From assembly GCA_002500745.1 (NCBI GenBank), contig DLST01000012.1:62001-126000 (forward strand): a DNA stretch of 64,000 nt, given 5' to 3'. The DNA is from Sphingobacterium sp. UBA7855. GTDB taxonomy: Bacteria; Bacteroidota; Bacteroidia; Sphingobacteriales; Sphingobacteriaceae. The translations under genes and the position numbers were made by a program. The notes below the pieces were generated by a model. It did not search any database. It was not told the origin of the DNA and saw nothing but the letters and a program-made list of their open reading frames with translations. Shown one piece after another: positions 43,377 through 52,939 of the stretch. Within the stretch, counting starts at the first letter, position 1. Each line of letters opens with the position of its first letter.

Positions 43377-43856
43377 TTAGTCATTTTTTGCTACGAAAAG
43401 ATCATCAGCCCCCTCATTGATAGGGATATACAATCTTTCCCAGCTTTTTGAATGAACCATTTGCCAGCTATGCCCAGTACCTTTCAAATCTTCAGCCAAA
43501 AGAATTGTTCCGGGTTTGATTAAAAAAGTTGAGCCATCGCTGACTTTAAATCTGATTTTACCTTTCAGCGTAACCACATATTGTCTTCTTGGAGCTGGAT
43601 GAGCATTTTTTTCCCATTCTTCTGTCTTATTGCTCGTCCAAAATGTACTCGTATTGGCGTGTTTCAGTGTTGGAATAAAGCCTTTTTGAAACGAGCAGGT
43701 TCCATCCGGGTTGTTGATTAACCGTACCGCAGGCATTTCACCTTCGGCTTCCACTTTGACCTCTTTAATTTTTCCACGGCCTTCTTGTGCTTTCACGGCG
43801 GTTAAGCTTGATGCTGCCAATACGCAAGTAATAGCTAATTTGGATATCATTTTCAT
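43377..43856 (-). CDS. secreted cupin-domain protein
   Basis: A 159-residue protein with signal MKMISKLAITCVLAASSLTA and a single cupin barrel. The elements are HPAPRRQYVVTLKGKIRFKV (strands C-D with Gly-rich turn), LIKPGTILLAEDLKGTGHSW (motif 2 with a possible metal His) and a hydrophobic C-terminal strand. Only some of the usual metal ligands are present, so enzymatic activity is uncertain. It is third in the porin-Dabb-cupin operon, 38 bp after the Dabb gene. Confidence 0.75.
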   Translation of the reverse strand: MKMISKLAITCVLAASSLTAVKAQEGRGKIKEVKVEAEGEMPAVRLINNPDGTCSFQKGFIPTLKHANTSTFWTSNKTEEWEKNAHPAPRRQYVVTLKGKIRFKVSDGSTFLIKPGTILLAEDLKGTGHSWQMVHSKSWERLYIPINEGADDLFVAKND

Positions 43857-43894
43857 TTTGTAATGGTTGAAATTATTATTTTGTTGTTTTAATT

Positions 43895-44305
43895 TTAGAA
43901 TTCATAAACCGTATCGTGCACCACCATCCGTTCAAAATAGGGTTTGTATTTAGCGACAAGGGCGAGGTGTCCCGGTAGTTTACCATAAGCCTCTAGTTCC
44001 TCCAATGTCGCAAATTCCATGGATGCATTGTAGGTAAACGAGTTGTCCAATACCGCTCTTGGGGAAGAAGCAGCTGGCTTACCATAACGTACATTTTTGA
44101 CATAAGGAAGCTTTTTAAGACCTTCAAAAAACTGTTTAAACTCTTCTACCTGTTCAGCAGACAAGTCAGGTTTTAGCCAAAAAAGCAAATAGTGGAAATA
44201 CACTTTTTTTGTTTTCGCTTTTTTCTCTTTTGCTATCAAAGAGGTTGCCGCAAAGCTCATGACACCGGCGGTACCTAGTGTAAGGATAAAATCTTTTCTT
44301 TTCAT
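43895..44305 (-). CDS. Dabb (stress-responsive A/B barrel) domain protein
   Basis: A 136-residue protein with an N-terminal signal (MKRKDFILTLGTAGVMSFAA) and a Dabb ferredoxin-like domain: YFHYLLFWLKPDLSAEQVEE, LKKLPYVKNVRYG and the C-terminal LPGHLALVAKYKPYFERMVV. Dabb proteins form dimers and some act as small cyclases or stress proteins; the exported form here is unusual but common in Bacteroidota. It lies 11 bp after the porin gene in a three-gene operon beside a two-component system. Confidence 0.82.
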   Translation of the reverse strand: MKRKDFILTLGTAGVMSFAATSLIAKEKKAKTKKVYFHYLLFWLKPDLSAEQVEEFKQFFEGLKKLPYVKNVRYGKPAASSPRAVLDNSFTYNASMEFATLEELEAYGKLPGHLALVAKYKPYFERMVVHDTVYEF

Positions 44306-44316
44306 GTTATTGCTAT

Positions 44317-45642
44317 TTAATTAAAATCAATTCGATATTTAAGCACAAATGCCCACTTGTGATCTGTTACCACAGCTTGATCCGCAGCATTTAAATTATA
44401 GATCGGACGATTTTGCGCATCAAAAGTCAGCCGGCTGCTATTACCGTGCATCAGTAGCGAAATACCTGCGTCATAAATTAGACTTTTGTCTTTCAATGCC
44501 TTGTATTCCCCTACTTGTACAGAAACCGCTGGCTGCAGCTGTAAATTATGTTTGGATGGATTGAAATAAGGGAGTGTACCGCCGACCTGTGCGTAAAATG
44601 TATTTCCCGTGCCAGCATTTGGCAAGCTATTTCCCGCACCATTCAGGCTTGCATTGGCCGCATCGATACCTGTCGCAGGGTTGTTTGTACCTGCAAAGCG
44701 AAGATAGTTGGGACCATAATCGCTGTGCATAGCCATACCGTAGGCACTAATCGAAGTTCCTTTCTCTTTGTCGAGTGGCGCATCGTAGATAATATCCGCC
44801 GCAAAATTGCGCATATCGTCATTTTTGGTCATCTGCTGTTCATCCAGGTGCCAAAGGGCATTGTGCATATACTCAAATCCAGCCCCTATGCTGAGCACAT
44901 CTTTTTTACCGAGGTACGTACCCGAATTGAATGGCGTTTCGTTACTCTCTTTATCGTGAAATGCGTAGCGGAAGTAGCCTGACACATCTTTGCGTGCTTC
45001 ATTTTTGCTGAAGGTGGCTTTATTTAATTTAGGATCAGCGCTGGCGGCGGAATATGGATCAGCAAGTACCACCCTATAGTCAAATTTGCCAAGTTGTCCT
45101 TTTGCATAAATGCTCATTTCACGTACGACCATATCGGTAGCTCCAGTATTGGATGTCGCATACAGAGGCAAATCGTAAAGAAGCGTATTAAGTGGTCCTG
45201 TTGTAAATCGGGAAAGACCGCGCCAAGTGGAACGACCACCACCGATGGCAAGTTTTGGGTTAAAGCTATATTCGGCATAGGCATCCAATAGATCCATATA
45301 CGTATTCGTCTTGCTATTGACGTTTACATTGGTCGGCCCCATCTGTAATACAAACAGTAAATTCTCAGTAGGCTTGTAAGTCATCTTTGCCCTAATACGC
45401 CGCAAAGAGAGATCAGATACATTCGATACAGACTCATTGTTTACCAAACTCCCCGGATTGAGCTGACTATATCTCGCCCACAGCTCGGCGTACCCGCTGA
45501 AGCTGATATAACGTGTATGCTCCTTATTTAAGAAATGAGTAAGTTTTGGATTTCCAAAATCATTGGTTTGCGCCTCGGTGAGCTCTGCGCTACCGAGTCC
45601 CAAACTGAGGAACAATGCCAAGGTAAGCTGTTTTCTATTCAT
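44317..45642 (-). CDS. outer-membrane porin-like beta-barrel protein
   Basis: A 441-residue protein with signal MNRKQLTLALFLSLGLGSAE. The mature chain alternates polar and aromatic residues in strands (FSGYAELWARYSQLNPG, LLFVLQMGPTNVNVNSKT, RGLSRFTTGPLNTLLYDL) and ends in a terminal strand KWAFVLKYRIDFN with C-terminal aromatic pattern, as in OprO/P-type porins. It is the first gene of an operon with Dabb and cupin genes. A -7 box inside an inverted repeat lies at 45681-45650, 5 kb downstream of no other promoter in this unit. Substrate unknown. Confidence 0.78.
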   Translation of the reverse strand: MNRKQLTLALFLSLGLGSAELTEAQTNDFGNPKLTHFLNKEHTRYISFSGYAELWARYSQLNPGSLVNNESVSNVSDLSLRRIRAKMTYKPTENLLFVLQMGPTNVNVNSKTNTYMDLLDAYAEYSFNPKLAIGGGRSTWRGLSRFTTGPLNTLLYDLPLYATSNTGATDMVVREMSIYAKGQLGKFDYRVVLADPYSAASADPKLNKATFSKNEARKDVSGYFRYAFHDKESNETPFNSGTYLGKKDVLSIGAGFEYMHNALWHLDEQQMTKNDDMRNFAADIIYDAPLDKEKGTSISAYGMAMHSDYGPNYLRFAGTNNPATGIDAANASLNGAGNSLPNAGTGNTFYAQVGGTLPYFNPSKHNLQLQPAVSVQVGEYKALKDKSLIYDAGISLLMHGNSSRLTFDAQNRPIYNLNAADQAVVTDHKWAFVLKYRIDFN

Positions 45643-45649
45643 GATTCAA

Positions 45650-45683
45650 CCTAATTTTGTTTTTTTGATAAGTCAAAATTAGG
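45650..45683 (-). promoter_or_regulatory. promoter/operator of the porin operon
   Basis: A perfect 10-bp inverted repeat CCTAATTTTG (45650-45659) / CAAAATTAGG (45674-45683) flanks a T run. Read on the minus strand its first arm contains TAATTTTG (45681-45674), matching the -7 consensus, 32 bases before ATG 45642. It could also terminate the upstream kinase transcript. Confidence 0.55.
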
Positions 45684-45729
45684 CTGAATATGGAGGTGAT
45701 ATTATTAGAAAACCATTAGAATTTCTAGC

Positions 45730-47109
45730 TTATTCAAGCTCCTTTGGATAGGCAAGTTTAAGTTCGACTATAAATACGGTCCCTACATGGAGCGTTGAAT
45801 TAACCGCTACGGTACCCTGATGCATCTCAATAATCCGCTGAACAATCGAGAGGCCGATGCCATGTCCCTCTTTTGAAGGCGTACCCGCCACACGGTAAAA
45901 CAAATCAAAGATATGCGGGATATCCTTGCTGTCTATTCCGATACCATTATCTTTTACCTGTACCTGTGCTATGGTATTATTTCTGGAGAGCAATACCTGA
46001 GCAGAATGATTGGCACTATATTTACAGGCATTCTCGATCAGATTAGCAAAGGCCACTTTCAAGAGGTAGGCATTTGCAGAAACCCAGATTTCTTCTTCGT
46101 CGATTGCTGCATCTGCATCAAAAGAGATGCTCACGCGATAGTCTTTATTTTTCTCTAAGACGACTATTTTCGCTTCCAGCAGTATTTCGTCGAGTCTGAT
46201 TTCTTCAAAATTTACCTGCGAACTATCGTAGTTTGCCCGGGCAAAATCCAGCAAGGCTGTCGAAAGTACCGTAGCCTCTTTCGCATCGAGCAATGCCCTA
46301 TCAATAGAGGTAAAATACTCATCCACATTGGTATTCAGTTGCTGCGCCAATTCCAGTTCGGCGATCATAGCAGCCAAAGGTGTTCTAAACTCGTGGGAAA
46401 TAATGGCGACAAAATGGCGCTGGTTATTGAAAGATTTTTCCAACCGATTGAACGTATTGTTAAATGTTTCGATAAGTTCTGAGAGTTCGTCTTTCGCATT
46501 GCTATCAGAGACGCGCGTGCTCAAGTTATGTTCAGACACATCCTTTATCTGATGTATAATGTAATTGATTGGCTTTAGAATATACCGTGCAAATAGGAAT
46601 GAAGAGAAAAAAATGAAAAACAGGGCAACAATATAGATCGTTATCAAAATATTTTTTAGCCGTTCCATATGCGCAAAGCCTGTGACATCATACGCATGTC
46701 CGATTAAGAAAAATGGCTTGCCCTCAAATTTATAGTTCAAGCCCATATACAATTCTTTACCTTGTTCCCAAGTTAAAAAATTAGACCTTTTGATCGATTC
46801 TAATCTAACATTTGGATACGCTTGCTCACCGATGTCGGCAAAAACCACCTTATCCTGCTGATCGAAAACCGTTATCTGCGCTTCATTGATCAGTTTCTTG
46901 TTTTGTTCGTGAATTTTTCTGATCTGATTTTCCTGTACTTTAGCATCAAAAATAAATTCTGCGCGCCAGATGATCTTATAGCGCAGCCGGTCCACAAATT
47001 CTTCCTTTCGATTTAGTTCAGAAAAGAAATAAACCGCATACGCAAATAGAAACAAGATGATAGCCGACGAGAACGTAAATACCAAGGAGGTTCTATTGAC
47101 AATCTTCAT
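45730..47109 (-). CDS. sensor histidine kinase (HAMP, HisKA, HATPase)
   Basis: A 459-residue kinase with two membrane segments (about residues 8-30 and 150-173), a periplasmic sensor loop between them and a HAMP domain (about 175-230, YILKPINYIIHQIKDV). HisKA follows with phosphoacceptor in FVAIISHEFRTPLAAM. The HATPase has ENACKYSANH (N box), VKDNGIGIDSKDI (G1) and GHGIGLSIVQRI (G2). It overlaps the regulator gene by 4 bp (ATGA), so the pair is translationally coupled. It lies upstream of the porin operon in the same direction, and control of that operon is likely. Confidence 0.9.
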   Translation of the reverse strand: MKIVNRTSLVFTFSSAIILFLFAYAVYFFSELNRKEEFVDRLRYKIIWRAEFIFDAKVQENQIRKIHEQNKKLINEAQITVFDQQDKVVFADIGEQAYPNVRLESIKRSNFLTWEQGKELYMGLNYKFEGKPFFLIGHAYDVTGFAHMERLKNILITIYIVALFFIFFSSFLFARYILKPINYIIHQIKDVSEHNLSTRVSDSNAKDELSELIETFNNTFNRLEKSFNNQRHFVAIISHEFRTPLAAMIAELELAQQLNTNVDEYFTSIDRALLDAKEATVLSTALLDFARANYDSSQVNFEEIRLDEILLEAKIVVLEKNKDYRVSISFDADAAIDEEEIWVSANAYLLKVAFANLIENACKYSANHSAQVLLSRNNTIAQVQVKDNGIGIDSKDIPHIFDLFYRVAGTPSKEGHGIGLSIVQRIIEMHQGTVAVNSTLHVGTVFIVELKLAYPKELE

Positions 47110-47795
47110 TCTTTATTGGATAAAACAAATCCATGTCCGGATTTCGTATGAATCAATTTTGGTGAAAAATCGCGGTCTATTTTTTTACGTAAATAATTGA
47201 TATATACGTCAATATAATTCGTTCCAGTATCAAAGTTTTTGCTCCAGACATTACGTGCTATCTCATCCTTACTGAGCATGGTTTCCTTATGCTTCAAAAA
47301 GAAGTGGAGGAGATCAAACTCTTTGGGAGTCAGCTTGATAAGCTGTCCCTGACTGCGAACCTGCTTACTCCGCAGATCAATACTGATACGATCATAAGTC
47401 AGCAGCCCTCGGATCTCTTCTTCACTGATTTCACGATGGCGCTTAAGCAAGACGGCGATACGTGCAAAAAGTTCGCGTATTTCAAAAGGTTTCACCATAT
47501 AATCATCGGCTCCCGCGTCAAAACCAGATATTTTTTCATCGATACTGCCCAATGCCGTGAGCATGATGATCGGAATTCTGGGGTAAGCCGCACGCATCTG
47601 TTTACTGAGCGCTATGCCATTCATTCTTGGTAACATGATGTCTATGAGAAGTAAATCATAGTCAACAGATTTGGCTTCTTTGATCGCTGATTCCGCATCA
47701 CCAAAAACATTGACCAGGTAGCCCTGACTTGTTAATCCTTTTTTCACACTCGAAGCAACGCGTTCATTGTCTTCTACGACCATTATTTTCACCAT
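47106..47795 (-). CDS. OmpR-family response regulator
   Basis: A 229-residue regulator. Receiver motifs are MVVEDNERV, DLLLIDIMLPRMNG (phospho-Asp), IPIIMLTALGS and VKPFEIREL (conserved Lys). The C-terminal winged helix contains LTPKEFDLLHFFLKHKETML and TNYIDVYINYLRKKIDRDFS with the wing HTKSGHGFVLS. Length and order are standard. It is first in the pair with the kinase (4-bp overlap) and is preceded by a 198-bp spacer that should hold its promoter. Confidence 0.91.
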   Translation of the reverse strand: MVKIMVVEDNERVASSVKKGLTSQGYLVNVFGDAESAIKEAKSVDYDLLLIDIMLPRMNGIALSKQMRAAYPRIPIIMLTALGSIDEKISGFDAGADDYMVKPFEIRELFARIAVLLKRHREISEEEIRGLLTYDRISIDLRSKQVRSQGQLIKLTPKEFDLLHFFLKHKETMLSKDEIARNVWSKNFDTGTNYIDVYINYLRKKIDRDFSPKLIHTKSGHGFVLSNKE

Positions 47796-47993
47796 TCTAG
47801 CATACTTGTATGTATCTATCGATACTATTGGACAAAGTTAGTTATTTTTCAAAATGGCAGGACAATTCTGTTTCAACTTAATAAAGATAACAGCAGTATA
47901 ATCAAAATCCTATTCACTGCTCATATCGCGCAGCCTCCATGAACTTTAGAAGACGGTCAGTAAAAAAACGTAAATTTGCCGTTATCGCAATTG

Positions 47994-48704
47994 CTAAAAT
48001 GGCATGGTTACCACGCGTGCTTTATATTTACCTTTTTTAATCTCAAATAAAACTGCATACCCACCAGCGCCATCGCCATTAACAGCAGTAATGTATAAAA
48101 TATCATTTGAGTCATCATAGTAGCATGTAGCAAACTCGTTGTTTACATTAAATAGGCTTTCAATTTCCTTTTCTGGGATCTGGATAAATCTTCCCTTTAT
48201 AGTAGCTTGAATAGAGGTGTAATGGCTTGTAGGGATCTCGCCATCTGTTCCCCAGACTTGCTGCCCCCTAAATTTGTCTAAAACGGTCTGCTCACCATAT
48301 TGAGTCGATGAAAAATCACTTTTATTTTTCTCGTAATCGAAACGATCTGAATTTATTTGCACGGATATATCTTTTGACACAAATTTTGTTGTGCCTTCAT
48401 CAAAAAATATGTTAGGGATTTGCTTATAGGATGCTATATATTTAATTCTTGAATGGTGTATATACCCAGTGATGCTCTTGTTATGGTTGTCGGTATAATC
48501 TACAATTACCCAGTCGCCGAACTTTTCATCAGCAAATGCATATACAATTTCATCAGCAGCAATTTTTGAAACGACCGCACTATTAACTGTAGCTCGCTTC
48601 CTCAAATTTACATAGCCGTCTTTGTCAATGATTTTCGCAAATTGAGCCGAGGCCGATTGGCATACTGTGAGAAAAAGTAGTACTAAAAAATATCTCGTAT
48701 TCAT
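47994..48704 (-). CDS. secreted protein with bacterial SH3 domain
   Basis: A 236-residue protein with signal MNTRYFLVLLFLTVCQSASA and a bacterial SH3-type domain at about 27-90 (YVNLRKRATVNSAVVSKIAA then FGDWVIVDYTDNHNKS and GYIHHSRIKYI). A second domain of strands follows (about 110-235, including CYYDDSNDILYITAVNGDGA). SH3_3 domains in exported proteins usually bind peptidoglycan. It is monocistronic, with R5 upstream. Role unknown. Confidence 0.75.
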   Translation of the reverse strand: MNTRYFLVLLFLTVCQSASAQFAKIIDKDGYVNLRKRATVNSAVVSKIAADEIVYAFADEKFGDWVIVDYTDNHNKSITGYIHHSRIKYIASYKQIPNIFFDEGTTKFVSKDISVQINSDRFDYEKNKSDFSSTQYGEQTVLDKFRGQQVWGTDGEIPTSHYTSIQATIKGRFIQIPEKEIESLFNVNNEFATCYYDDSNDILYITAVNGDGAGGYAVLFEIKKGKYKARVVTMPF

Positions 48705-49186
48705 TTAATATAAAAAAGCTTTTGATGATATAATACTGTATTCATTTTTTTTTCAATTTATCAAAAAATAATTTACTTCAAAAAAACTATTTGGAAACGG
48801 CTACAAGCTACCTTTCAAATGGAAGGTTCAACATAAAAATTGGCGTCGTACGTGAAAATCCAATAGGTTTTAAAAACATTGGATCACGAAACAAAAAAGA
48901 GGAAACGACAGGAAAAATAAAAATTACTGTGCAAAAAAACGGTAACAGAAAGGGTCTGATGAGAATCAGGCCCTTTTGACGTAATAATCCACATCGACCT
49001 TGACGCAAGATTAGGGATAATTGAGCTAATCTTTGCCCACTGGCCGCGCAACTTCCAGAATAACAGTAAAAGGATAAAAGAACATAAAATGCATTTAGCT
49101 AATACCAATAAGAATTGTTCAAATTAAATAGTGACCATCTCATCTTATCTGTGAAATGGCCTTCTATCTATATAAATATATGGTTT
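48705..49186. other. spacer with repeat R5 and a small hairpin
   Basis: R5 fills 48787-48995. Further right, AAGATTAG / CTAATCTT (49007-49033) forms an 8-bp stem. No convincing gene; the two minus-strand frames here (48808-49108) are repeat shadows. Confidence 0.5.
48787..48995 (+). repeat. dispersed repeat R5
   Basis: Long form with more substitutions than R2 and R4, but the hairpin AAGGGTCTGATGAGAATCAGGCCC is intact. Confidence 0.73.
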
Positions 49187-50059
49187 CTATTTTAATGTAA
49201 ATACCGTGGCTACAGCGCGTTCACCTTCATGGTCAAACTTCCCATTGTCAGAAGGGTAGTTAACCACTCCTTCACCTTTCACCCAGGCGGTGGAGGAACC
49301 TCCGCCATCATAGTTTAACGCTGAAGTACAGCCCAAAGCGGCCATTAACTCGCCCAGCTGGGGTATCGTCAGTCCCTGCGATTGTGATGAGCGGCCATCG
49401 ATAACTGCTACAATAAGCTTACTGTCCTTGGTAAGCCCAATTGCTGTGCGGGGATGTCTACTGGTATTGAAATCTACGTTCAACTGCTCCAGTACTTGAC
49501 CATCCTGCATCAATAGTGGGCCGCCAGCCAATGCAGCTGTAGCGTTCAGGGTACCCCAACCTCCCGCAGGCTTCGGCACAATCTGATAGCTTTGCCCGGT
49601 AAAGGTAAATGCACCATTTTCACGGTAGCTATTAAATCCATATACCGTCTGGTTGATCACCTGGCCATCGTATTTGAAAAACACGGTTGATCCGCCTGTA
49701 CTGGTATTAAAGTAACTGCCGTTAAATGCAACCAAAGCTCCCTTAGCCGTGGCGGCGGCACTTGTTTTTAGAAATCCGGTCTTCACATAGGGAATTTCCA
49801 ACTGCATGCCTTTCTTCAGATCGATCTCAAATACATTGACATATTGTTTGGAGTCAAATATCCGCGGAAATTGGTAATACTTCCACACAACACCATCCGC
49901 AACAGTTTTTGTATTCCAGGTTGCCGTATTGATAATCTCCGCCAAGTTTTGTTCCTGGGGAATACTGTAATCATAGGGCAGCTGCGTTCCGCCCTCATTT
50001 TTCTTGCATGAAATAACAAGAAAAAGCAGCATTAAGCTATATATAAAATTTCTTTTCAT
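49187..50059 (-). CDS. phosphodiester glycosidase (NAGPA-like) lipoprotein
   Basis: A 290-residue lipoprotein (signal MKRNFIYSLMLLFLVISC, Cys 18) with the catalytic domain of the NAGPA family: ALVAFNGSYFNTSTGGST, RHPRTAIGLTKDSKLIVAVI with DGRS, and TSALNYDGGGSSTAWVKGEG. The enzymes remove a sugar from a phosphodiester, as in the mannose-6-phosphate uncovering enzyme or bacterial sugar-1-phosphate polymers. It is last in the Sus-type locus, 7 bp after the YdcF-like gene. The likely substrate is a phosphodiester-linked glycan (teichoic acid or phospho-glycan); this is inference. Confidence 0.85.
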   Translation of the reverse strand: MKRNFIYSLMLLFLVISCKKNEGGTQLPYDYSIPQEQNLAEIINTATWNTKTVADGVVWKYYQFPRIFDSKQYVNVFEIDLKKGMQLEIPYVKTGFLKTSAAATAKGALVAFNGSYFNTSTGGSTVFFKYDGQVINQTVYGFNSYRENGAFTFTGQSYQIVPKPAGGWGTLNATAALAGGPLLMQDGQVLEQLNVDFNTSRHPRTAIGLTKDSKLIVAVIDGRSSQSQGLTIPQLGELMAALGCTSALNYDGGGSSTAWVKGEGVVNYPSDNGKFDHEGERAVATVFTLK

Positions 50060-50066
50060 CTGTTTT

Positions 50067-51215
50067 CTACTTTATTTCGCCGATCCACTTTAATTTTAAT
50101 GGAAACGCTTTTTCAACTGTTTTCTGGTCAATAGTACATATGGCCGATTCCATATTGCGGTAAAAGATGACCTTATTTTCTCCTGGCTGCAATCTTGCAG
50201 CACTTACATTGCCCGCCCCCCAGCTATAGGGCCAGTTGACAAAAAAGTGTTGCGGCAGGGTTTCCCTGACATACTGAAAGGTCTTTCCTTTTTGCTCCGC
50301 CAATAGCACCTTGTCCCTTCCGATCAGTACCAAAGATTTTCCCTGGATATACCCAGTATTGATTTGGCTCCAGTTCAATGTGTCTGGCAGCTTCAACCAT
50401 TCCTGAATAGGCTGTTCATCCAGTACCTGATAATTCTTTTTTGAAACTTTACGGCAATAGCCATCAAAGAGAATGTACCATGTGGTGGACTCATCGATAT
50501 ATACTGGCGGATTAAACTCTGAGATGCCTTTCAAAAAAGGAAACAGCTTTTCCACAGGACTGACGCTATAGCTGCTGTTTGCTGCATCCGTTGTATAGAC
50601 GATATCCTGTGTAAGATAATAGGTGCTGTCTTTTTTTGCCCATACGGCTTCAGGTGTTAGCCAGGTTCCTTTTAATGTAAAAAAATGATTGTCATCGTAT
50701 GCGTTAAATATTCCGGCATAATCAAGACGGTCCTCCTTTTTGGGCTGAATAGCGCCTTCAATAAAAAACTTCGCTGTCACCCCATCGTACTTTTGCAGGC
50801 GGGCAGCGACAGCAATCGCATGCCAATGGTTGGAAACTACATTTACCGTATCTCCCGGCTGAATGATTTGCTCGCCAGCGTTATTTTTAAGTCGCCTGCT
50901 AAAAATATAATTCTGCACGGTCGTCTTGGAGTTTTCCTCCTTAAAGATCAATGCCGCAGGTACCCCTTTGCTGACCAACTGCAGCGCCATGGAAGAAGCT
51001 TCACAGATCTTCGACCCATGTGCTCCACATCCTCCCGAAACGATGATAGCATCCATCGGCCGGATACGGTAGAGCTGAACAGCAACATCCACTCGCTGGG
51101 TAAGCACTACCGGATCGGCTGAACCTAATAAAAGCAAGATATTCTTGTGCTCTGCCCCATAGCTATTGCCCCATAAAAGAAGGATAAAAATAAATAAGCA
51201 GCTTAATTTCTTCAT
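50067..51215 (-). CDS. YdcF/SanA-like (DUF218) protein
   Basis: A 382-residue protein with a signal peptide (MKKLSCLFIFILLLWGNSYG). The DUF218 domain at about 22-165 has NILLLLGSADPVVLTQRVDV, AIIVSGGCGAHG, FKEENSKTTVQNYIFSR and VNVVSNHWHAIAVAARLQK, the usual G-G-x-x and H motifs. The remaining 210 residues are strands, possibly a beta-propeller or sugar-binding part. DUF218 proteins are linked to envelope polysaccharide handling (ElyC/SanA). It lies between the beta-helix lipoprotein (1 bp) and the NAGPA gene (7 bp) in one operon. Confidence 0.8.
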   Translation of the reverse strand: MKKLSCLFIFILLLWGNSYGAEHKNILLLLGSADPVVLTQRVDVAVQLYRIRPMDAIIVSGGCGAHGSKICEASSMALQLVSKGVPAALIFKEENSKTTVQNYIFSRRLKNNAGEQIIQPGDTVNVVSNHWHAIAVAARLQKYDGVTAKFFIEGAIQPKKEDRLDYAGIFNAYDDNHFFTLKGTWLTPEAVWAKKDSTYYLTQDIVYTTDAANSSYSVSPVEKLFPFLKGISEFNPPVYIDESTTWYILFDGYCRKVSKKNYQVLDEQPIQEWLKLPDTLNWSQINTGYIQGKSLVLIGRDKVLLAEQKGKTFQYVRETLPQHFFVNWPYSWGAGNVSAARLQPGENKVIFYRNMESAICTIDQKTVEKAFPLKLKWIGEIK

Positions 51216-51216
51216 C

Positions 51217-52914
51217 TTATTTCACTTTTGCACCCATCCAGTTGGACGAGCGTGGATTATTATTAATATCTTTTTGTATACGATTGTCGTCCAATGCCGG
51301 CTTGTATTTCTTGGCAAGCTCCAGTAATCCGGAAGAGCTTAAGCCGTTACTCATGGAGGGATTTCCGGCACCGATAGGTAGATAATCTGCATTCAGCATA
51401 GTCGAAGGTCCAAAACTTACTTTTGGATCAATGCTTCCATCAGCGCCATACACCGCTTTCGTAACAACAGTGTGCTGGATTAATGGAACGACAGCGATGT
51501 TATCTGAATAAGCATCAACATCAGATGAGCTTCCCGCCTGGATATTGCCGGATACGATTGAATTGATCAAAGTCAGGTTGTTGACATTGCTGCGGCGATA
51601 GACACCACCGCCGGGACCAACAACGGCATTCTTGGTAATGGTTGTACTGATCACATCTGCCTGACAGTTATCATACAGCATTAGTCCGCCGCCGCCGTTG
51701 GCTGATGTGCTCGAATTTTCAGCCAGCAGGCAATTAACGAATACACCTTTTGATTTTTCACGCAGATAAACACCTGCTCCATAGGATGTATTTGAATTTC
51801 CGATCACCTCACAATTATAGAGTGTAATCGCCGCATTTGGATAGGCATGTAAGCCCCCTGCGGTGCCTTTGGCACTATTATGATTAAACTGACTATCGTA
51901 GGCAATCAGTGACCCGTCAGCGATCCATAGTCCGCCGCCGTTATTTCCACTGTTGCTATTATTGTTGATACGGCAGTTTTCTAACCTGAGCTGGGCCCCT
52001 GAAAACGCATATATGCCAGCAGCAAAACCAGCAGTCCCCTTATCTGCAGTCGCTTTATTGTCAACCACATCCACATTTTTGAGCAAGACTTTAGCCATAC
52101 CGATCAACATACCGCCACCTTGGCCACGGCTGAATTTTATGTTGTCGATCGTAGTACTTGCACTTCGGTCGGTGGCATTCCCCCCCTTGATGCTGATATT
52201 TTCCAACATAACCTGATTTTCAGGATCCGTGTTTGCCGTCACTGTGACCGTGTGAAACACCGATTTTCCACTGGAAAGCTTCCCCTGAAAGATGGTTTTA
52301 TACAGGGCCGGATTGGGCTGATCTCCAGGTTTGGCGTTGGCCGCGTATCCGCCGATAAGGCTGACATTTTTTGCGATCTCTATGGTTTTGTCTGATTCCT
52401 CATTTACATCGCCATTGCGAATGGTTTTGCTTGGAACATAGATTCCCTCGGCCAAGAATAGGGTACTGCCTGTCGTTGCTTTTTCGAGTGCCTGATCGAG
52501 ATCTGTAGCACTGCTCCACGAACTGCCATCCCCCTTACCCGCAGGAGTAACATAAAAAACGGGAACTTTTCCGGATTCTTGCAAGACCAAGATCTCCTGC
52601 GATAGATTATCGTTCAGCTTGAGCAGCAAAGTCGCTGAACGTTCGTCTTCCGAATTTTTCGAAACAGAAAACCGGATCTTATTTTTCCCCTTGGGATACA
52701 CGGTACTATCCAGTTTGATCCAATCTTTGTCGCTACTTACGGTAATCGTTGCATTTGCCAAGATGTCCAACTGATAGGTATCGGCTCTACTGCCTACCTC
52801 CATATAATCCCGATCGACCAGGAGCCGCTGCTCACTTTCGATTTTATCTTTTTTACAGCTCTGTATGCCTAAGGCAAACAAAAGAACCATAAAAATATAT
52901 AACGATTTTTTCAT
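51217..52914 (-). CDS. lipoprotein with BACON-like and right-handed beta-helix domains
   Basis: Start at the third Met (52914, MKKSLYIFMVLLFALGIQSC) gives a lipobox Cys 20. An Ig/BACON-like domain at about 30-115 (ATITVSSDKDWIKLDSTVYP) is followed by a long right-handed beta-helix (about 125-480) with repeated Asn/Gly turns such as NNSNSGNNGGGLWIADGSL and GGMLIGMAKVLLKNVDVVDN, and a C-terminal tail. The fold occurs in pectate lyases, chondroitinases and surface adhesins, but I see no catalytic signature. It is expected to face the outside and bind glycan for the SusCD pair. Confidence 0.75.
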   Translation of the reverse strand: MKKSLYIFMVLLFALGIQSCKKDKIESEQRLLVDRDYMEVGSRADTYQLDILANATITVSSDKDWIKLDSTVYPKGKNKIRFSVSKNSEDERSATLLLKLNDNLSQEILVLQESGKVPVFYVTPAGKGDGSSWSSATDLDQALEKATTGSTLFLAEGIYVPSKTIRNGDVNEESDKTIEIAKNVSLIGGYAANAKPGDQPNPALYKTIFQGKLSSGKSVFHTVTVTANTDPENQVMLENISIKGGNATDRSASTTIDNIKFSRGQGGGMLIGMAKVLLKNVDVVDNKATADKGTAGFAAGIYAFSGAQLRLENCRINNNSNSGNNGGGLWIADGSLIAYDSQFNHNSAKGTAGGLHAYPNAAITLYNCEVIGNSNTSYGAGVYLREKSKGVFVNCLLAENSSTSANGGGGLMLYDNCQADVISTTITKNAVVGPGGGVYRRSNVNNLTLINSIVSGNIQAGSSSDVDAYSDNIAVVPLIQHTVVTKAVYGADGSIDPKVSFGPSTMLNADYLPIGAGNPSMSNGLSSSGLLELAKKYKPALDDNRIQKDINNNPRSSNWMGAKVK

Positions 52915-52939
52915 TATCATCAATGTTTTTTGAACCTAC

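Noticed and set aside
44548..44982. 144-residue frame opposite the porin gene
   Set aside because: Antisense shadow of a well-supported beta-barrel gene.
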